Part shown: piece by piece, positions 1-8,210 of the stretch
Layout: each line of letters starts with the position of its first letter
How positions within the stretch are numbered: the first letter of the stretch is position 1
Assembly (NCBI GenBank): GCA_019454125.1
Contig: CP075365.1
Coordinates: 2,536,218 to 2,600,217 of the forward strand
DNA: 64,000 nucleotides
From: Fimbriimonadaceae bacterium
GTDB lineage: Bacteria > Armatimonadota > Fimbriimonadia > Fimbriimonadales > Fimbriimonadaceae
Direction: 5' to 3'
Made by a program: the position numbers and the translations under genes
The notes under the pieces: generated by a model
The model's database searches: none
Told to the model about the DNA's origin: nothing
Seen by the model: the letters and a program-made list of their open reading frames with translations, nothing else

Positions 1-807
1 GGCGTTCGACGAGACCGACGAGAGGTAGTCGAAGCGGTCGCCCCGGTTGACGTCCAGGCAATGCGCCACCGGGCCGAGGCCGTGGGTGGGATAGAGGTTG
101 CCGTTGCGCCTGGTGTATTCAAGCGTCCGCCAGGAGCCTGTGCCCCGCTCGATCTCCTTCATCTGCCAACGCAGGTCGTGGATGTACGCCGCCTCGGCAT
201 GCAGGAGCTCGCCTAAGACTCCCTTCTGGCAGAGGTTCAGCAGCAGCAGCTCGTCGCGGCCGTAGTTGACGTTCTCCATCATCATGCAGTGGCGCTTGGT
301 CTCCTCGGCTGTGTCCACGAGCTCCCAGCAGCCTTCCACCGTAGTCGCCGCAGGCACTTCGAGGAACGCGTGCTTGCCCGCTTTCATCGCCCCCACCGCC
401 ATCGGCACGTGCTCGGCCCAGGGCGTGGCGATGACGACGATGTCCACGTCGTCCCGCTGGACCATCTCGCGCCAATGCTGCGGGCCGTCGGTGTAGAGCG
501 TCGGCGCTTTGCGGCCCTTGTCGGTGCAGGCCTTGGCCGAGCGCTCCGCCCAGTCCTTGTAAAGATCGCAGACCGCCGTCACCTCGACGCCTTCGAGGAG
601 CAACATCTGCTCGACGTGGCCCGAACCCCGCGCCCCGACCCCGATAAAGCCGACCCGCACCGTCTCCATCGGCTTGTCGGCGAATTGGCTCATGTCACCG
701 CCCGCACGCTTCGGAACTCGGGCGAAAGGCTGGCTTTGCGTCACATAAGGCATCGTGAGGCCGAGGCCTGTCGCGGCCGCGCCGGCGAGGAACTCTCTTC
801 GATCCAC
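1..807 (-). CDS. Gfo/Idh/MocA family oxidoreductase, GH109-like, Tat-exported (partial)
   Basis: NAD-dependent oxidoreductase or glycosidase-like protein. The 3' part lies beyond the left edge; 269 codons are visible. The N-terminus carries a twin-arginine motif (DRREFLAGA) and then a Rossmann start (VGFIGVGARGSGHV). The family signature PTHGLGPVAHCLDVNRGDRF near the cut end is typical of the GH109-like subgroup, whose characterised members are NAD-dependent alpha-N-acetylgalactosaminidases. The substrate here cannot be read from the sequence. The start is GTG 807: it gives the complete Tat signal and has TAAACT 6 nt upstream, so the mRNA is probably leaderless. The preceding M24 peptidase gene ends 36 nt upstream on the same strand. 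Confidence 0.88.
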   Translation of the reverse strand, partial: MDRREFLAGAAATGLGLTMPYVTQSQPFARVPKRAGGDMSQFADKPMETVRVGFIGVGARGSGHVEQMLLLEGVEVTAVCDLYKDWAERSAKACTDKGRKAPTLYTDGPQHWREMVQRDDVDIVVIATPWAEHVPMAVGAMKAGKHAFLEVPAATTVEGCWELVDTAEETKRHCMMMENVNYGRDELLLLNLCQKGVLGELLHAEAAYIHDLRWQMKEIERGTGSWRTLEYTRRNGNLYPTHGLGPVAHCLDVNRGDRFDYLSSVSSNA

Positions 808-843
808 AAGCCGAGTTTAGCCCTGCCCGACCCCAGTCGCGCG

Positions 844-1941
844 CTACACGACCGGTAGCGTCGGGCTTGGCATTTCGTTCAGGCTCTCGAACCCGCCATC
901 GGTCACCGCCACCAAGTTCTCGATCCGGATCCCGAATCGCCCGGGAAGATAGACACCGGGCTCGATGCTAAACACGTTCCCCACGCCCAAGGGCTGCGTC
1001 TCGCCCTCGCAAATGTATGGAGGCTCATGTCCGCGCCGGCCGACCCCATGGCCCAGGCGGTGCACGAAGTTCGGGCCGTAGCCCGCGTCTTCGATCACCT
1101 TGCGCGCCGCCCGATCGACCTCCTCGGCCGGGACGCCGGGACGCACAGCCTCCATCCCGGCCAGGAACGCGGCATGGACGACCTCATACACCCTTGCGAC
1201 CTCGGGATCGGGATCGCCAAAGGCAAGGCATCGGGTGATGTCGCTGTGGTAGCCGTTCACAAGACAACCGAAGTCGAGGAGGGCGACCTCGTTGTCACCG
1301 AGCACCCGGTCCCCCGTCTCGTGGTGGGGCTCCGCCGAGTTTGGCCCGAACGCAGCGATGCAAAAGGTCGGCGTGCCGCCGAGCCTCTCCATCTCCTCCA
1401 GGAGGGCCCTGGCCGCCTGGCGCTCGGTCACACCTGGCTTGATCGCGGTCCCGAGGAGCTTCGGCAGGGCCGCGTCGGCGATCTGGCCCGCCCGTCGCAG
1501 GCTCGCAAGTTCTTCCGCCGTCTTGGCCTTGGTCAGCTCGGCGAGGATCGACGATCCCGGTCGGAACAGCGCGCCGGGCAACAGCTCTTGGAGCTTGAGA
1601 AGCGAGCTGGCCCGCATCTCGTCGTCCACGGCGATCACCGCCGAGCGCAGGTTCCATTCCTCCGCCAGGCGCAGCACGGCTTGGTCCGGCCCTTCAGAAT
1701 CGTGCCATGGCCGCACATCTGTGAGTCCGGCTTTGCGAGCGTGGGTCTCGGTCAAGCTCGGGCAGACCAGACAACCGTTGCCGTCCGCTTTCGTCGCGTG
1801 GAAGAGCAGCCGCTCGTGCCCGTCCTCAGCGAACCCGGTGAGGTATTCGAGCGTCACTTGGGAGCTCGCGAGGAAGACGTCCACCCCGTTGCGCGCGAGC
1901 GCCTTCGCCAGTTGGTCCACCTTTCCAATTGATGCGGCCAC
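844..1941 (-). CDS. pepP: M24 family Xaa-Pro aminopeptidase
   Basis: Cytosolic dinuclear-metal aminopeptidase of 365 aa that removes N-terminal residues before proline. An N-terminal creatinase-like domain (about 1-130) precedes the pita-bread catalytic domain. All five metal ligands are visible: D223 and D234 (LLDFGCLVNGYHSD), H298 (HRLGHGVG), E327 (SIEPGVYL) and E341 (IRIEN). The GTG start has CATAAT 8 nt upstream and no Shine-Dalgarno site. It is transcribed divergently from the protease gene at 1997 and is followed after 36 nt by the oxidoreductase gene. PepQ-type prolidase is an alternative specificity; the fold assignment is firm. Confidence 0.9.
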   Translation of the reverse strand: MAASIGKVDQLAKALARNGVDVFLASSQVTLEYLTGFAEDGHERLLFHATKADGNGCLVCPSLTETHARKAGLTDVRPWHDSEGPDQAVLRLAEEWNLRSAVIAVDDEMRASSLLKLQELLPGALFRPGSSILAELTKAKTAEELASLRRAGQIADAALPKLLGTAIKPGVTERQAARALLEEMERLGGTPTFCIAAFGPNSAEPHHETGDRVLGDNEVALLDFGCLVNGYHSDITRCLAFGDPDPEVARVYEVVHAAFLAGMEAVRPGVPAEEVDRAARKVIEDAGYGPNFVHRLGHGVGRRGHEPPYICEGETQPLGVGNVFSIEPGVYLPGRFGIRIENLVAVTDGGFESLNEMPSPTLPVV

Positions 1942-1996
1942 GTCCTGGCATTATGGCCCCGAAGCCACCCGCCTTCTGTGAACCATAATTGTCCCT
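1942..1996. promoter_or_regulatory. divergent leaderless promoter pair
   Basis: This 55-nt gap carries CATAAT on the minus strand (1955-1950), 8 nt before the GTG of the peptidase gene, and CATAAT on the plus strand (1984-1989), 7 nt before GTG 1997. Neither side has a Shine-Dalgarno site or a clear -35 box. Confidence 0.55.
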
Positions 1997-4900
1997 GTGC
2001 AAGTAGGTTTCACGCCTCCTTGTTGGAACGACACCGTGACTTCTAAAAGAACTTCCCTTGGTCAAGGTCGACTCTACGGCCTGTTCTTCGCCCTTTCCCT
2101 TGTCGCGGCCGCGCCGGCCGTCCAGGAGAAGGTCAAGCTTCAAGTGCTCGGCACCGAGGGCCAGATCGCTCGGTACAAGTCCACCGCGAACGTCCAACTG
2201 GATGCGGGCGGGCAACAGCTGAAGCTTGAAATTAACGAGACCTACAAGGTCACCGTCATGAAATCCGCGGACGGCACCGTGACTTTCGAGCGGCTCACAG
2301 AGTCGAGCTCGCAGTCCATCAACGGCCAGACGATGCCCGCGAGCGAGGAGAAGGAGGCCCCGAGCACGACCGTCGTGCGCGCAGACGGCACCCTGGCCTC
2401 CTATAAGGACTCGCGGTCGGAAGACGACGAAGGCTTCTCCGTCCGGCTCTGGATCGCCCAGCAACCCGTCTTCTCCGAGAAGCCGGTCGGCGTCGGCGAC
2501 AAGTGGAAGTACGACTACAAGGCAGACGCGACGCTGCGGTCCAAGGCGGCCAGCGCGAACTTCGAGCTCGTCGCCTTTGAGGAAGTCGCCGGCGTGAAAT
2601 GCGCGAAGATCAACATGCGCTACACCGAGAGTTCGGGCACGCCTGCCCTGGGCTCAAAATCGGTCCTCTGGGTCGAGGTCGCAACGGGCGACGTCGTCAA
2701 GAACACGTTCGAGCTTTCGAACGTCCCCTTCCCCGGCCCGACCGGCACGATCTATGCCCAGGCGACGGGGACCGGCGAGCGCACCGCGGGCAGCCCGATG
2801 CCGGGTGGCCCGGGCGGCGAGGCCGGGGCCGAGCCGGAAGCCAAGAAGATCGAGGACGTGGTCAAGGGCTACGACAAGCTCGAAGGCTTCGTCACCGCCT
2901 ACACCAAGGACGAAGAAGGACGCAAGTCCATCTACCTCGAGGTGAAGAACGACCAGGTCGGGAAGCTGATGATGCTCCAGGCCACGGCCGGGTCGGGCAA
3001 CTCGGAGCAGGTCGTGACGGGCAACCCGATCAACGACCTCGTCTTTAAGCTCGAGCCGACTTCCAAGGACCGGGTCGCGATGGTCGTCCCGAACCTGAAC
3101 TTCCGCTCCGATGCGAGCCTGCCCATCGATCGCGCGGTGAAGCGGAGCTTCGCCGAATCGTTCGTCGAGCAGTTCCGCGTGGAAGCCCGGTCGAAGGAGC
3201 GGGACTCCTTCCTGATCGACGTAAGTGACCTCTTCAGGGGCGACATCGCGCGCCTCAACGCCTTGTTCCAAGGCGGTGGCGGGCTCATTCCGGGCCTCGG
3301 CGGCGGGTCGAGCTATTCGATGGACCGCGAAAAGTCGTACGTCAGCTCCTTCAAGCTTTTCCCAGAGAACCTCGTCGCGGAGACGGTCTACAACTTCCAG
3401 GGGAGCGGCGGCGGTGGCGGCGGCCTCGCCGATCTGTTCGGCGGCGGCACCAACGCGGACCCGCGCAGCATCGTCGTCAAGGTCGTCTACAACCTCTTCC
3501 CGCTCCCGACCGACAACGGCTATAAGCCGCGCAAGTACGACGCCCGCGTCGGCTATTTCACGGTCGCCTACCAGGACTTCACCAAGGACGCGGACCGCGA
3601 CCAGACCACGCAGTGGATCATCCGCTGGAACCTGCAGAAGAAAGACCCGAGTCAAGCGCTCTCCGAGCCCGTCAAGCCGATCGTCTTCTGGCTGGACAAC
3701 GCCATCCCCACTGACTACCGCGATGCGGTCCGCGACGCGCTGCTCGTCTGGAACCCGGCCTTTGAAAAAATCGGTTTCAAGGACGCCATCCAAGTGAAGC
3801 AGATGCCGGACGACGCCGACTTCGACCCGGCCGATATGCGCTACAACGTGGTGCGCTGGGTGGCTTCGCCCAACGCCGCCTATGCCGTCGCACTGTTCCG
3901 CCCGAACCCGGTCACCGGTGAGATCCTGAACGCCTCGATCCTGGTCGACGCGAACATCGTTCGCGCCACCACCGGCGAGTTCCAGGTCGCCATCGACCCG
4001 GCCAGCGCCGTGACCGTCGAATCGGAGCCTAAGCCGGAATCTCTGGCCGCGCTCCCCTTCAACTGCCGCGCCGCCACCGACGGCCTCCACCAGGCCCACG
4101 TCGGCAACCTCGCGGTCCAGCTCTTGGCCGCAGAACACCCGTGGATGAGCGAAAAGGAGTACCTGAAGCAGTTCATCACCCACGTCGTCGCCCACGAATT
4201 CGGGCACATCCTCGGCCTTCGCCACAACTTCGTCGCCAGCACCGAGTTGGACGCCCACCAGCTGGGTAACCCGGACCTGGTGAGTAAGGACAGCACCTCG
4301 GCGAGCGTCATGGACTACGTGCCGTTCAACCCGTTCGCGCTCTCCGCGCCGGGCACCGCCTTCTATGGCCCCGGCATCGGCAAGTACGACGCCTGGGCCG
4401 TCGCCTATGGCTATAGCGACTTCGGCGGCTCTCGAATCGGCGAGCAGCGCCGCCTGGCCGAAATCGCGACCCAGACTAACTCGCCCGGCCTCGCCTACCA
4501 GAGCGACGAGGTCGCAGACGGCTTCGACCCGTATATCACGCGGTTCGACCTCAGCGCCCAGCCGATCGAGTACTGGACCAAGATGGGGGACCTTTCCAAG
4601 AGCCTCCTCTCCAACCTGAGTTCGAGGCTTCCGCGGAACGGCGAAAGCTACTACAAGTTCACGCGGGACTTCAACTCCCTGCTCTCGTTCCAGACGCGGA
4701 GCGCGAGCCAGCTCGTCCGCTACGTCGGCGCCCTGCGCCGCAACGCCAACTTCCGCGGGGATGCGGGCGAGAAGCCGACCCTTGCCCCGATCCCTCTCGA
4801 AGAGCAACGGCAGGCGCTCCAGGCGCTCGCCCAGACCGCCTTGGCGGAGAACTCGTTCGAGCTTCGCAAGTCGGACCTCGTCTACTTCACCATGAACCCG

Positions 4901-5431
4901 GACGCCGGCCTCATGGAAGGCATGATCGCGGGCTCGAACTCGTTCCCGATCCTCGACCAGCTTTCCGCGGCCCAGAAGGGGATCCTCAACAACCTGATGA
5001 GCCCGGCCCGCCTCTCGCGCGTCGCGAACAACCAGTTCAAAGCGCCGGAAGGCCAGCTCTCCCTCGCCGAGATATTCCAAACCGTCGATTCGGCCGTCTG
5101 GTCCGAAGTCGCCGGCCGACGCCAGGTCACCCAGATCCGACGCGACTTGCAGCGCAACCACGTCGACCTTCTCATGACCTTCATGTTGAGGCCGCAAAGC
5201 GGGCTGCCGAACGACGCGCGCACCCTCGCGTGGGACAACCTGCGCACGCTCGCAGGAAAGCTGGAAGCCGCTGCACCGAAGACCGCGGACACGATGACCC
5301 GGCTCCATTGGGAAGAGACGGCGATGCGCATTCGCCGCGCCCTGGACGCCCGCGAGACGATCGGCGGACAGGGCCAAGCCCCGATGAGCCTGCTCGAGAT
5401 GCTGCTGGGCGGAGGAAGGACGAAGGACTAA
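1997..5431 (+). CDS. secreted zinc-dependent metalloprotease (metzincin-like, DUF4953/DUF5117 type)
   Basis: Large exported protein of 1144 aa. A hydrophobic signal segment ([16 protein letters not shown]) follows a basic N-region. The catalytic zinc site is [11 protein letters not shown] starting at about H733, and a metzincin Met-turn (SVMDYV, about M772) follows. The N-terminal 250 residues are beta-rich and resemble DUF6263-like domains; glycine-rich stretches occur near residues 430 and 480. GTG 1997 has CATAAT 7 nt upstream, favouring a leaderless start. GTG 2036, in frame, would give a more normal-length signal peptide and is a real alternative. The TAA shares 4 nt with the convergent prepilin stop. 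The substrate is unknown. Confidence 0.85.
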   Translation: MQVGFTPPCWNDTVTSKRTSLGQGRLYGLFFALSLVAAAPAVQEKVKLQVLGTEGQIARYKSTANVQLDAGGQQLKLEINETYKVTVMKSADGTVTFERLTESSSQSINGQTMPASEEKEAPSTTVVRADGTLASYKDSRSEDDEGFSVRLWIAQQPVFSEKPVGVGDKWKYDYKADATLRSKAASANFELVAFEEVAGVKCAKINMRYTESSGTPALGSKSVLWVEVATGDVVKNTFELSNVPFPGPTGTIYAQATGTGERTAGSPMPGGPGGEAGAEPEAKKIEDVVKGYDKLEGFVTAYTKDEEGRKSIYLEVKNDQVGKLMMLQATAGSGNSEQVVTGNPINDLVFKLEPTSKDRVAMVVPNLNFRSDASLPIDRAVKRSFAESFVEQFRVEARSKERDSFLIDVSDLFRGDIARLNALFQGGGGLIPGLGGGSSYSMDREKSYVSSFKLFPENLVAETVYNFQGSGGGGGGLADLFGGGTNADPRSIVVKVVYNLFPLPTDNGYKPRKYDARVGYFTVAYQDFTKDADRDQTTQWIIRWNLQKKDPSQALSEPVKPIVFWLDNAIPTDYRDAVRDALLVWNPAFEKIGFKDAIQVKQMPDDADFDPADMRYNVVRWVASPNAAYAVALFRPNPVTGEILNASILVDANIVRATTGEFQVAIDPASAVTVESEPKPESLAALPFNCRAATDGLHQAHVGNLAVQLLAAEHPWMSEKEYLKQFITHVVAHEFGHILGLRHNFVASTELDAHQLGNPDLVSKDSTSASVMDYVPFNPFALSAPGTAFYGPGIGKYDAWAVAYGYSDFGGSRIGEQRRLAEIATQTNSPGLAYQSDEVADGFDPYITRFDLSAQPIEYWTKMGDLSKSLLSNLSSRLPRNGESYYKFTRDFNSLLSFQTRSASQLVRYVGALRRNANFRGDAGEKPTLAPIPLEEQRQALQALAQTALAENSFELRKSDLVYFTMNPDAGLMEGMIAGSNSFPILDQLSAAQKGILNNLMSPARLSRVANNQFKAPEGQLSLAEIFQTVDSAVWSEVAGRRQVTQIRRDLQRNHVDLLMTFMLRPQSGLPNDARTLAWDNLRTLAGKLEAAAPKTADTMTRLHWEETAMRIRRALDARETIGGQGQAPMSLLEMLLGGGRTKD

Positions 5432-6117
5432 TTCGGAGTCCGGACGTCCTTTAGGAAGCGGGCGTGGCCGTCTAAGAACAGGCGGTTGCGCCCGCCACTA
5501 TGTACGGCCAAACCTTTGAGCGCGTCGGGCACGCGGTTGATCGTGCGGGGGAAGTACGGATCGACCATAAGCTCGACGTCCGCTTGCCCCTCTGGGACGC
5601 CGATGATCGGGTCGGCCTGCTCCCGCAAGTCGGCCACGGCTTGGTCCGGCGTCTTTCCCCAGAAGTTGTCGCGCGGCACAGGGTCGTCGATCCGGTCATA
5701 GCGCCAGAGCCAATAGGTCGAGGACCCGCCCGGGAACTCTTGGCGCACCTGGACCACGTTTTTGAACTTGGCCAAGGAAGCCGGGCAGGAGAAGACGTCG
5801 ACCGAGTTGCCCGCATAGGGGCGGAGGACCGCTCCCGCCCACCCGGCACGGGGGTCCGAGAGCGGCCACGAGTTCCAAGGCAGGTAGCCCCCAGGCAGGC
5901 TAGACTTCAGGTCGCGCCGGTCCGGCATCCTTCCGTCGCTTTCATCGACGTACATGGTGTGGGCCAGCCCGACTTGGCGCATGTTGCTCAGGCAGGTGGC
6001 GCGGTGGGCCGCCCCTTTCGCCGAGGTGAAGACCGGGAACAGGATGGCGGCAAGGATCGCGAGGATCGCGATCACGACCAGAAGCTCGATCAACGTAAAG
6101 GCCCGCCGCAGCACCAC
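5428..6117 (-). CDS. prepilin-type N-terminal cleavage/methylation protein (DUF1559-like)
   Basis: Pilin-like protein of 229 aa. It begins with a short basic leader and a class III signal ([12 protein letters not shown]) with the conserved Glu at +5, then a hydrophobic helix. The residue before the cleavage site is Ala rather than the usual Gly. The C-terminal motif ([20 protein letters not shown]) is the H-X9-DG element of DUF1559-type proteins. The open frame extends to 6354, but that part overlaps the MinD gene; GTG 6117 (or 6114) directly after AGGAAGG is the sensible start. It lies 37 nt downstream of the MinD-like gene on the same strand, so it may be the last gene of that array. Confidence 0.82.
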   Translation of the reverse strand: MVLRRAFTLIELLVVIAILAILAAILFPVFTSAKGAAHRATCLSNMRQVGLAHTMYVDESDGRMPDRRDLKSSLPGGYLPWNSWPLSDPRAGWAGAVLRPYAGNSVDVFSCPASLAKFKNVVQVRQEFPGGSSTYWLWRYDRIDDPVPRDNFWGKTPDQAVADLREQADPIIGVPEGQADVELMVDPYFPRTINRVPDALKGLAVHSGGRNRLFLDGHARFLKDVRTPN

Positions 6118-6154
6118 CTTCCTATACGTTATGGGGGGCCGTGAAAATCGAGGG

Positions 6155-6928
6155 CTACGCCGCCTCGCGGAGAGAGCCGCCGGAACCGCTCGGAGCAAGC
6201 TCGAGCTCTGCACCCGCATTCCGAGGCTGCAAAAGGCCCTTCGCAATCTTTCTGAGCTGGCGTGACGGGCCTGCAAAGGGATGCGCAAGAAGGTAGGGCT
6301 TGCGACGGCGGGCGGCGCGACGGAAGCGCTCGTCCTCCAAGACGTGGCCCGCAAAGCCTGGCTTGACGCTCGACTGCCTCACCGCTTCGGCCGCCAAGGC
6401 TTGGGCCGCGGTCTGCGCCTGGGCCGGCCCCGAGACGCGGTTCACCAGGATGCGGCAGTCTTCCGCGTGGCGAGCGGCTTCCAGGAAGCAAAGCCCGTCC
6501 AGCAAGGCGCCTGGCTCCGGCTCCGTCACCAGGAGCACGACGTCGCAACGTTCGGCGAGCTCGACGGCGCCGTTCGCCAACCCCGTCGCGGCGTCGAAGA
6601 CAGCCACGTCGAACTCACGACCTTCCATCAAGACACGGTCGCAAACAGGGAGGACGATCTCCGCAGAGCGCCTGGGCGAGCCGCCCAAAAGCTCGACCTT
6701 ATCTGCGAGCCGAACGCACGCCTGGGCCAATGTGGCCTCGCCCAAGGCGAAGTCTCCCACCAGCCCCGCCGAGGAGACTCCGGCCAAGACGTCGAGGTTC
6801 GGCAGGGCCATGTCCGCATCGACCAGGAGCGCCTTCTCCCCGAGGTCGCCAAAGGCGAGCGCCAGGTTCAATGCGACGGTCGACTTGCCGACCCCGCCCT
6901 TACCGCTCACCACCGCGATGGACTTCAT
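6155..6928 (-). CDS. MinD/ParA-family P-loop ATPase
   Basis: Deviant Walker A ATPase of 257 aa that in this family dimerises with ATP to position or regulate membrane or polar machines. It shows KGGVGKS (K10-S16) and the A' motif [15 protein letters not shown]. The C-terminal half is shorter than in classic MinD, and no amphipathic membrane-targeting helix is obvious. The ATG at 6928 follows AAGGGGGC and overlaps the previous stop as ATGA, so translation is probably coupled to the MshEN-like protein upstream. FlhG-like or pilus-positioning functions are possible. The neighbouring T2SSE_N domain and prepilin genes favour a link to a pilus or secretion machine (inference). Confidence 0.87.
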   Translation of the reverse strand: MKSIAVVSGKGGVGKSTVALNLALAFGDLGEKALLVDADMALPNLDVLAGVSSAGLVGDFALGEATLAQACVRLADKVELLGGSPRRSAEIVLPVCDRVLMEGREFDVAVFDAATGLANGAVELAERCDVVLLVTEPEPGALLDGLCFLEAARHAEDCRILVNRVSGPAQAQTAAQALAAEAVRQSSVKPGFAGHVLEDERFRRAARRRKPYLLAHPFAGPSRQLRKIAKGLLQPRNAGAELELAPSGSGGSLREAA

Positions 6929-8148
6929 GCCGCCCCCTTGATCCAAGCCACGAGCTTCGTGACCAGCGACGGGCGGCTGTCTTCCGCGACGGGTTCCGCT
7001 GCCACCGACCGTGCCCCGCCATAGGCGCGGCGCAAGGCTTCGACGATATCCTGGAGGTCGACGGTCTGGGTCTCGACCCTCTTTCCGCTCGCCTTGGCGA
7101 TCGCATCGAGACCTTCCTGGTCGACCGGTTCGCAAACCGCCACCAAGAGCCGGTCGCCATGGACCGAAAGGGGCACGGCAAGCGCGCTGGCCGCGACCGC
7201 CCCCGGCACCAAGCGAAGTGCCGCGTCTCGCGGATGCAGCCCGTGCGCGATCGTCGGAGAGACGAAGGCAGGCACCGAAGCCACCGTCTCGGTCGGCTTA
7301 GGCTCGAAACTGATTGCGGGCTCCTCTTCGACAAAGGTGGGCTCCTCCGCGGCGACAAGCTCCAGCGCCGGCTCCGGGTCCTTCGCCTCGTGGTGCTTGT
7401 CCGTCACCGGGGTGGGGCTAGCCGCGTCACCCGCTTGGGTGTCTGCGAGCAGCGCCTTTATCTCGTCTTCCGATAGGATCGTGCGGTCACTTTCTGGTGC
7501 CATGGCCTTCGGGACCTCCTGGGTGGGTGCGGGTTCAGGCTCGGATGAGCTTTGAGAAACGGCGTCGGTGGCGGCGAAGAGCGCCGCGATCTCTTCGTCA
7601 GTAACCGTGGCGATCACCAGTTCCGCACTGTCTTCTTCCACATCCTCGGCCCCGGCCCCAGCCATTCTAGGCTCCCTTGCGGCGGACGCCCCTTGCCTCT
7701 CGCCGTTGAACCGGTCGATGGCGTCGGCGAGGTCCTGCGGAATCTCCTCGCGAGAGAGGGCCTGCAAAGGAACCTGCTCCTCGGGCACCGCCTCGAAATT
7801 GAAGTCGATCTCTTCTGGGTTGTCCATCGCCACCTGGAGCTCGAGCATGAGGCTCTCCCGGTCGATGGCGATCTCCGCGCCGATCTGATCCCGAATGCGG
7901 GCCAGGACGGATTCACTCTGCTCCTCCACCTCTGGGGCGATCGCGACCGGCGTGGGCGCCTCCGGTTCCAGGACGGCCGCCGGTGCCGGGGCAGCTTGGA
8001 CGGCTTGGCGAAGATCGGTGACGTCCGCCTGCAACGACTGCACCAGGGCCGTCAGCTGGGCTACGGCCTCAAGGGTCTGGGACTCTCCGCCGCGACGCTT
8101 GGTCTTTGGCTTTGGCTCAAGCGGCTCTTCGGAGGCATTTGTCGGCAT
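6925..8148 (-). CDS. acidic linker protein with C-terminal T2SSE_N/MshEN-like domain
   Basis: Protein of 407 aa with no ATPase domain. Residues 1-50 are basic and then coiled-coil-like; roughly 50-300 is a long acidic, Pro/Ala-rich, probably disordered region with two similar short segments (VTDEEIAALFA and LSEDEIKALLA). The last 100 residues match the N-terminal domain of type II secretion/pilus ATPases (LRLVPGAVAASALAVPL, VEALRRAYG). In GspE/PilB/MshE this domain precedes the ATPase, and in some members it binds c-di-GMP. The stop overlaps the MinD start as ATGA. ATG 8148 has GCGGA 9 nt upstream; ATG 8157 is an alternative. The function is unknown; an adaptor role is inferred. Confidence 0.75.
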   Translation of the reverse strand: MPTNASEEPLEPKPKTKRRGGESQTLEAVAQLTALVQSLQADVTDLRQAVQAAPAPAAVLEPEAPTPVAIAPEVEEQSESVLARIRDQIGAEIAIDRESLMLELQVAMDNPEEIDFNFEAVPEEQVPLQALSREEIPQDLADAIDRFNGERQGASAAREPRMAGAGAEDVEEDSAELVIATVTDEEIAALFAATDAVSQSSSEPEPAPTQEVPKAMAPESDRTILSEDEIKALLADTQAGDAASPTPVTDKHHEAKDPEPALELVAAEEPTFVEEEPAISFEPKPTETVASVPAFVSPTIAHGLHPRDAALRLVPGAVAASALAVPLSVHGDRLLVAVCEPVDQEGLDAIAKASGKRVETQTVDLQDIVEALRRAYGGARSVAAEPVAEDSRPSLVTKLVAWIKGAA

Positions 8149-8210
8149 GGCTGGCATTCCGCGGTACCAGTCCGAATTGTCGGAATGGCGCTTCCTGCTC
8201 CACAGTCGAA

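Noticed and set aside
2654-5377. 907-codon open frame antisense to the metalloprotease
   Set aside because: Composition is the complement of the GC-rich coding strand, with no domain; the sense frame has a signal peptide and a complete zinc site.
6118-6354. Upstream extension of the prepilin gene
   Set aside because: It would put about 80 residues before the prepilin leader and overlap the MinD gene.
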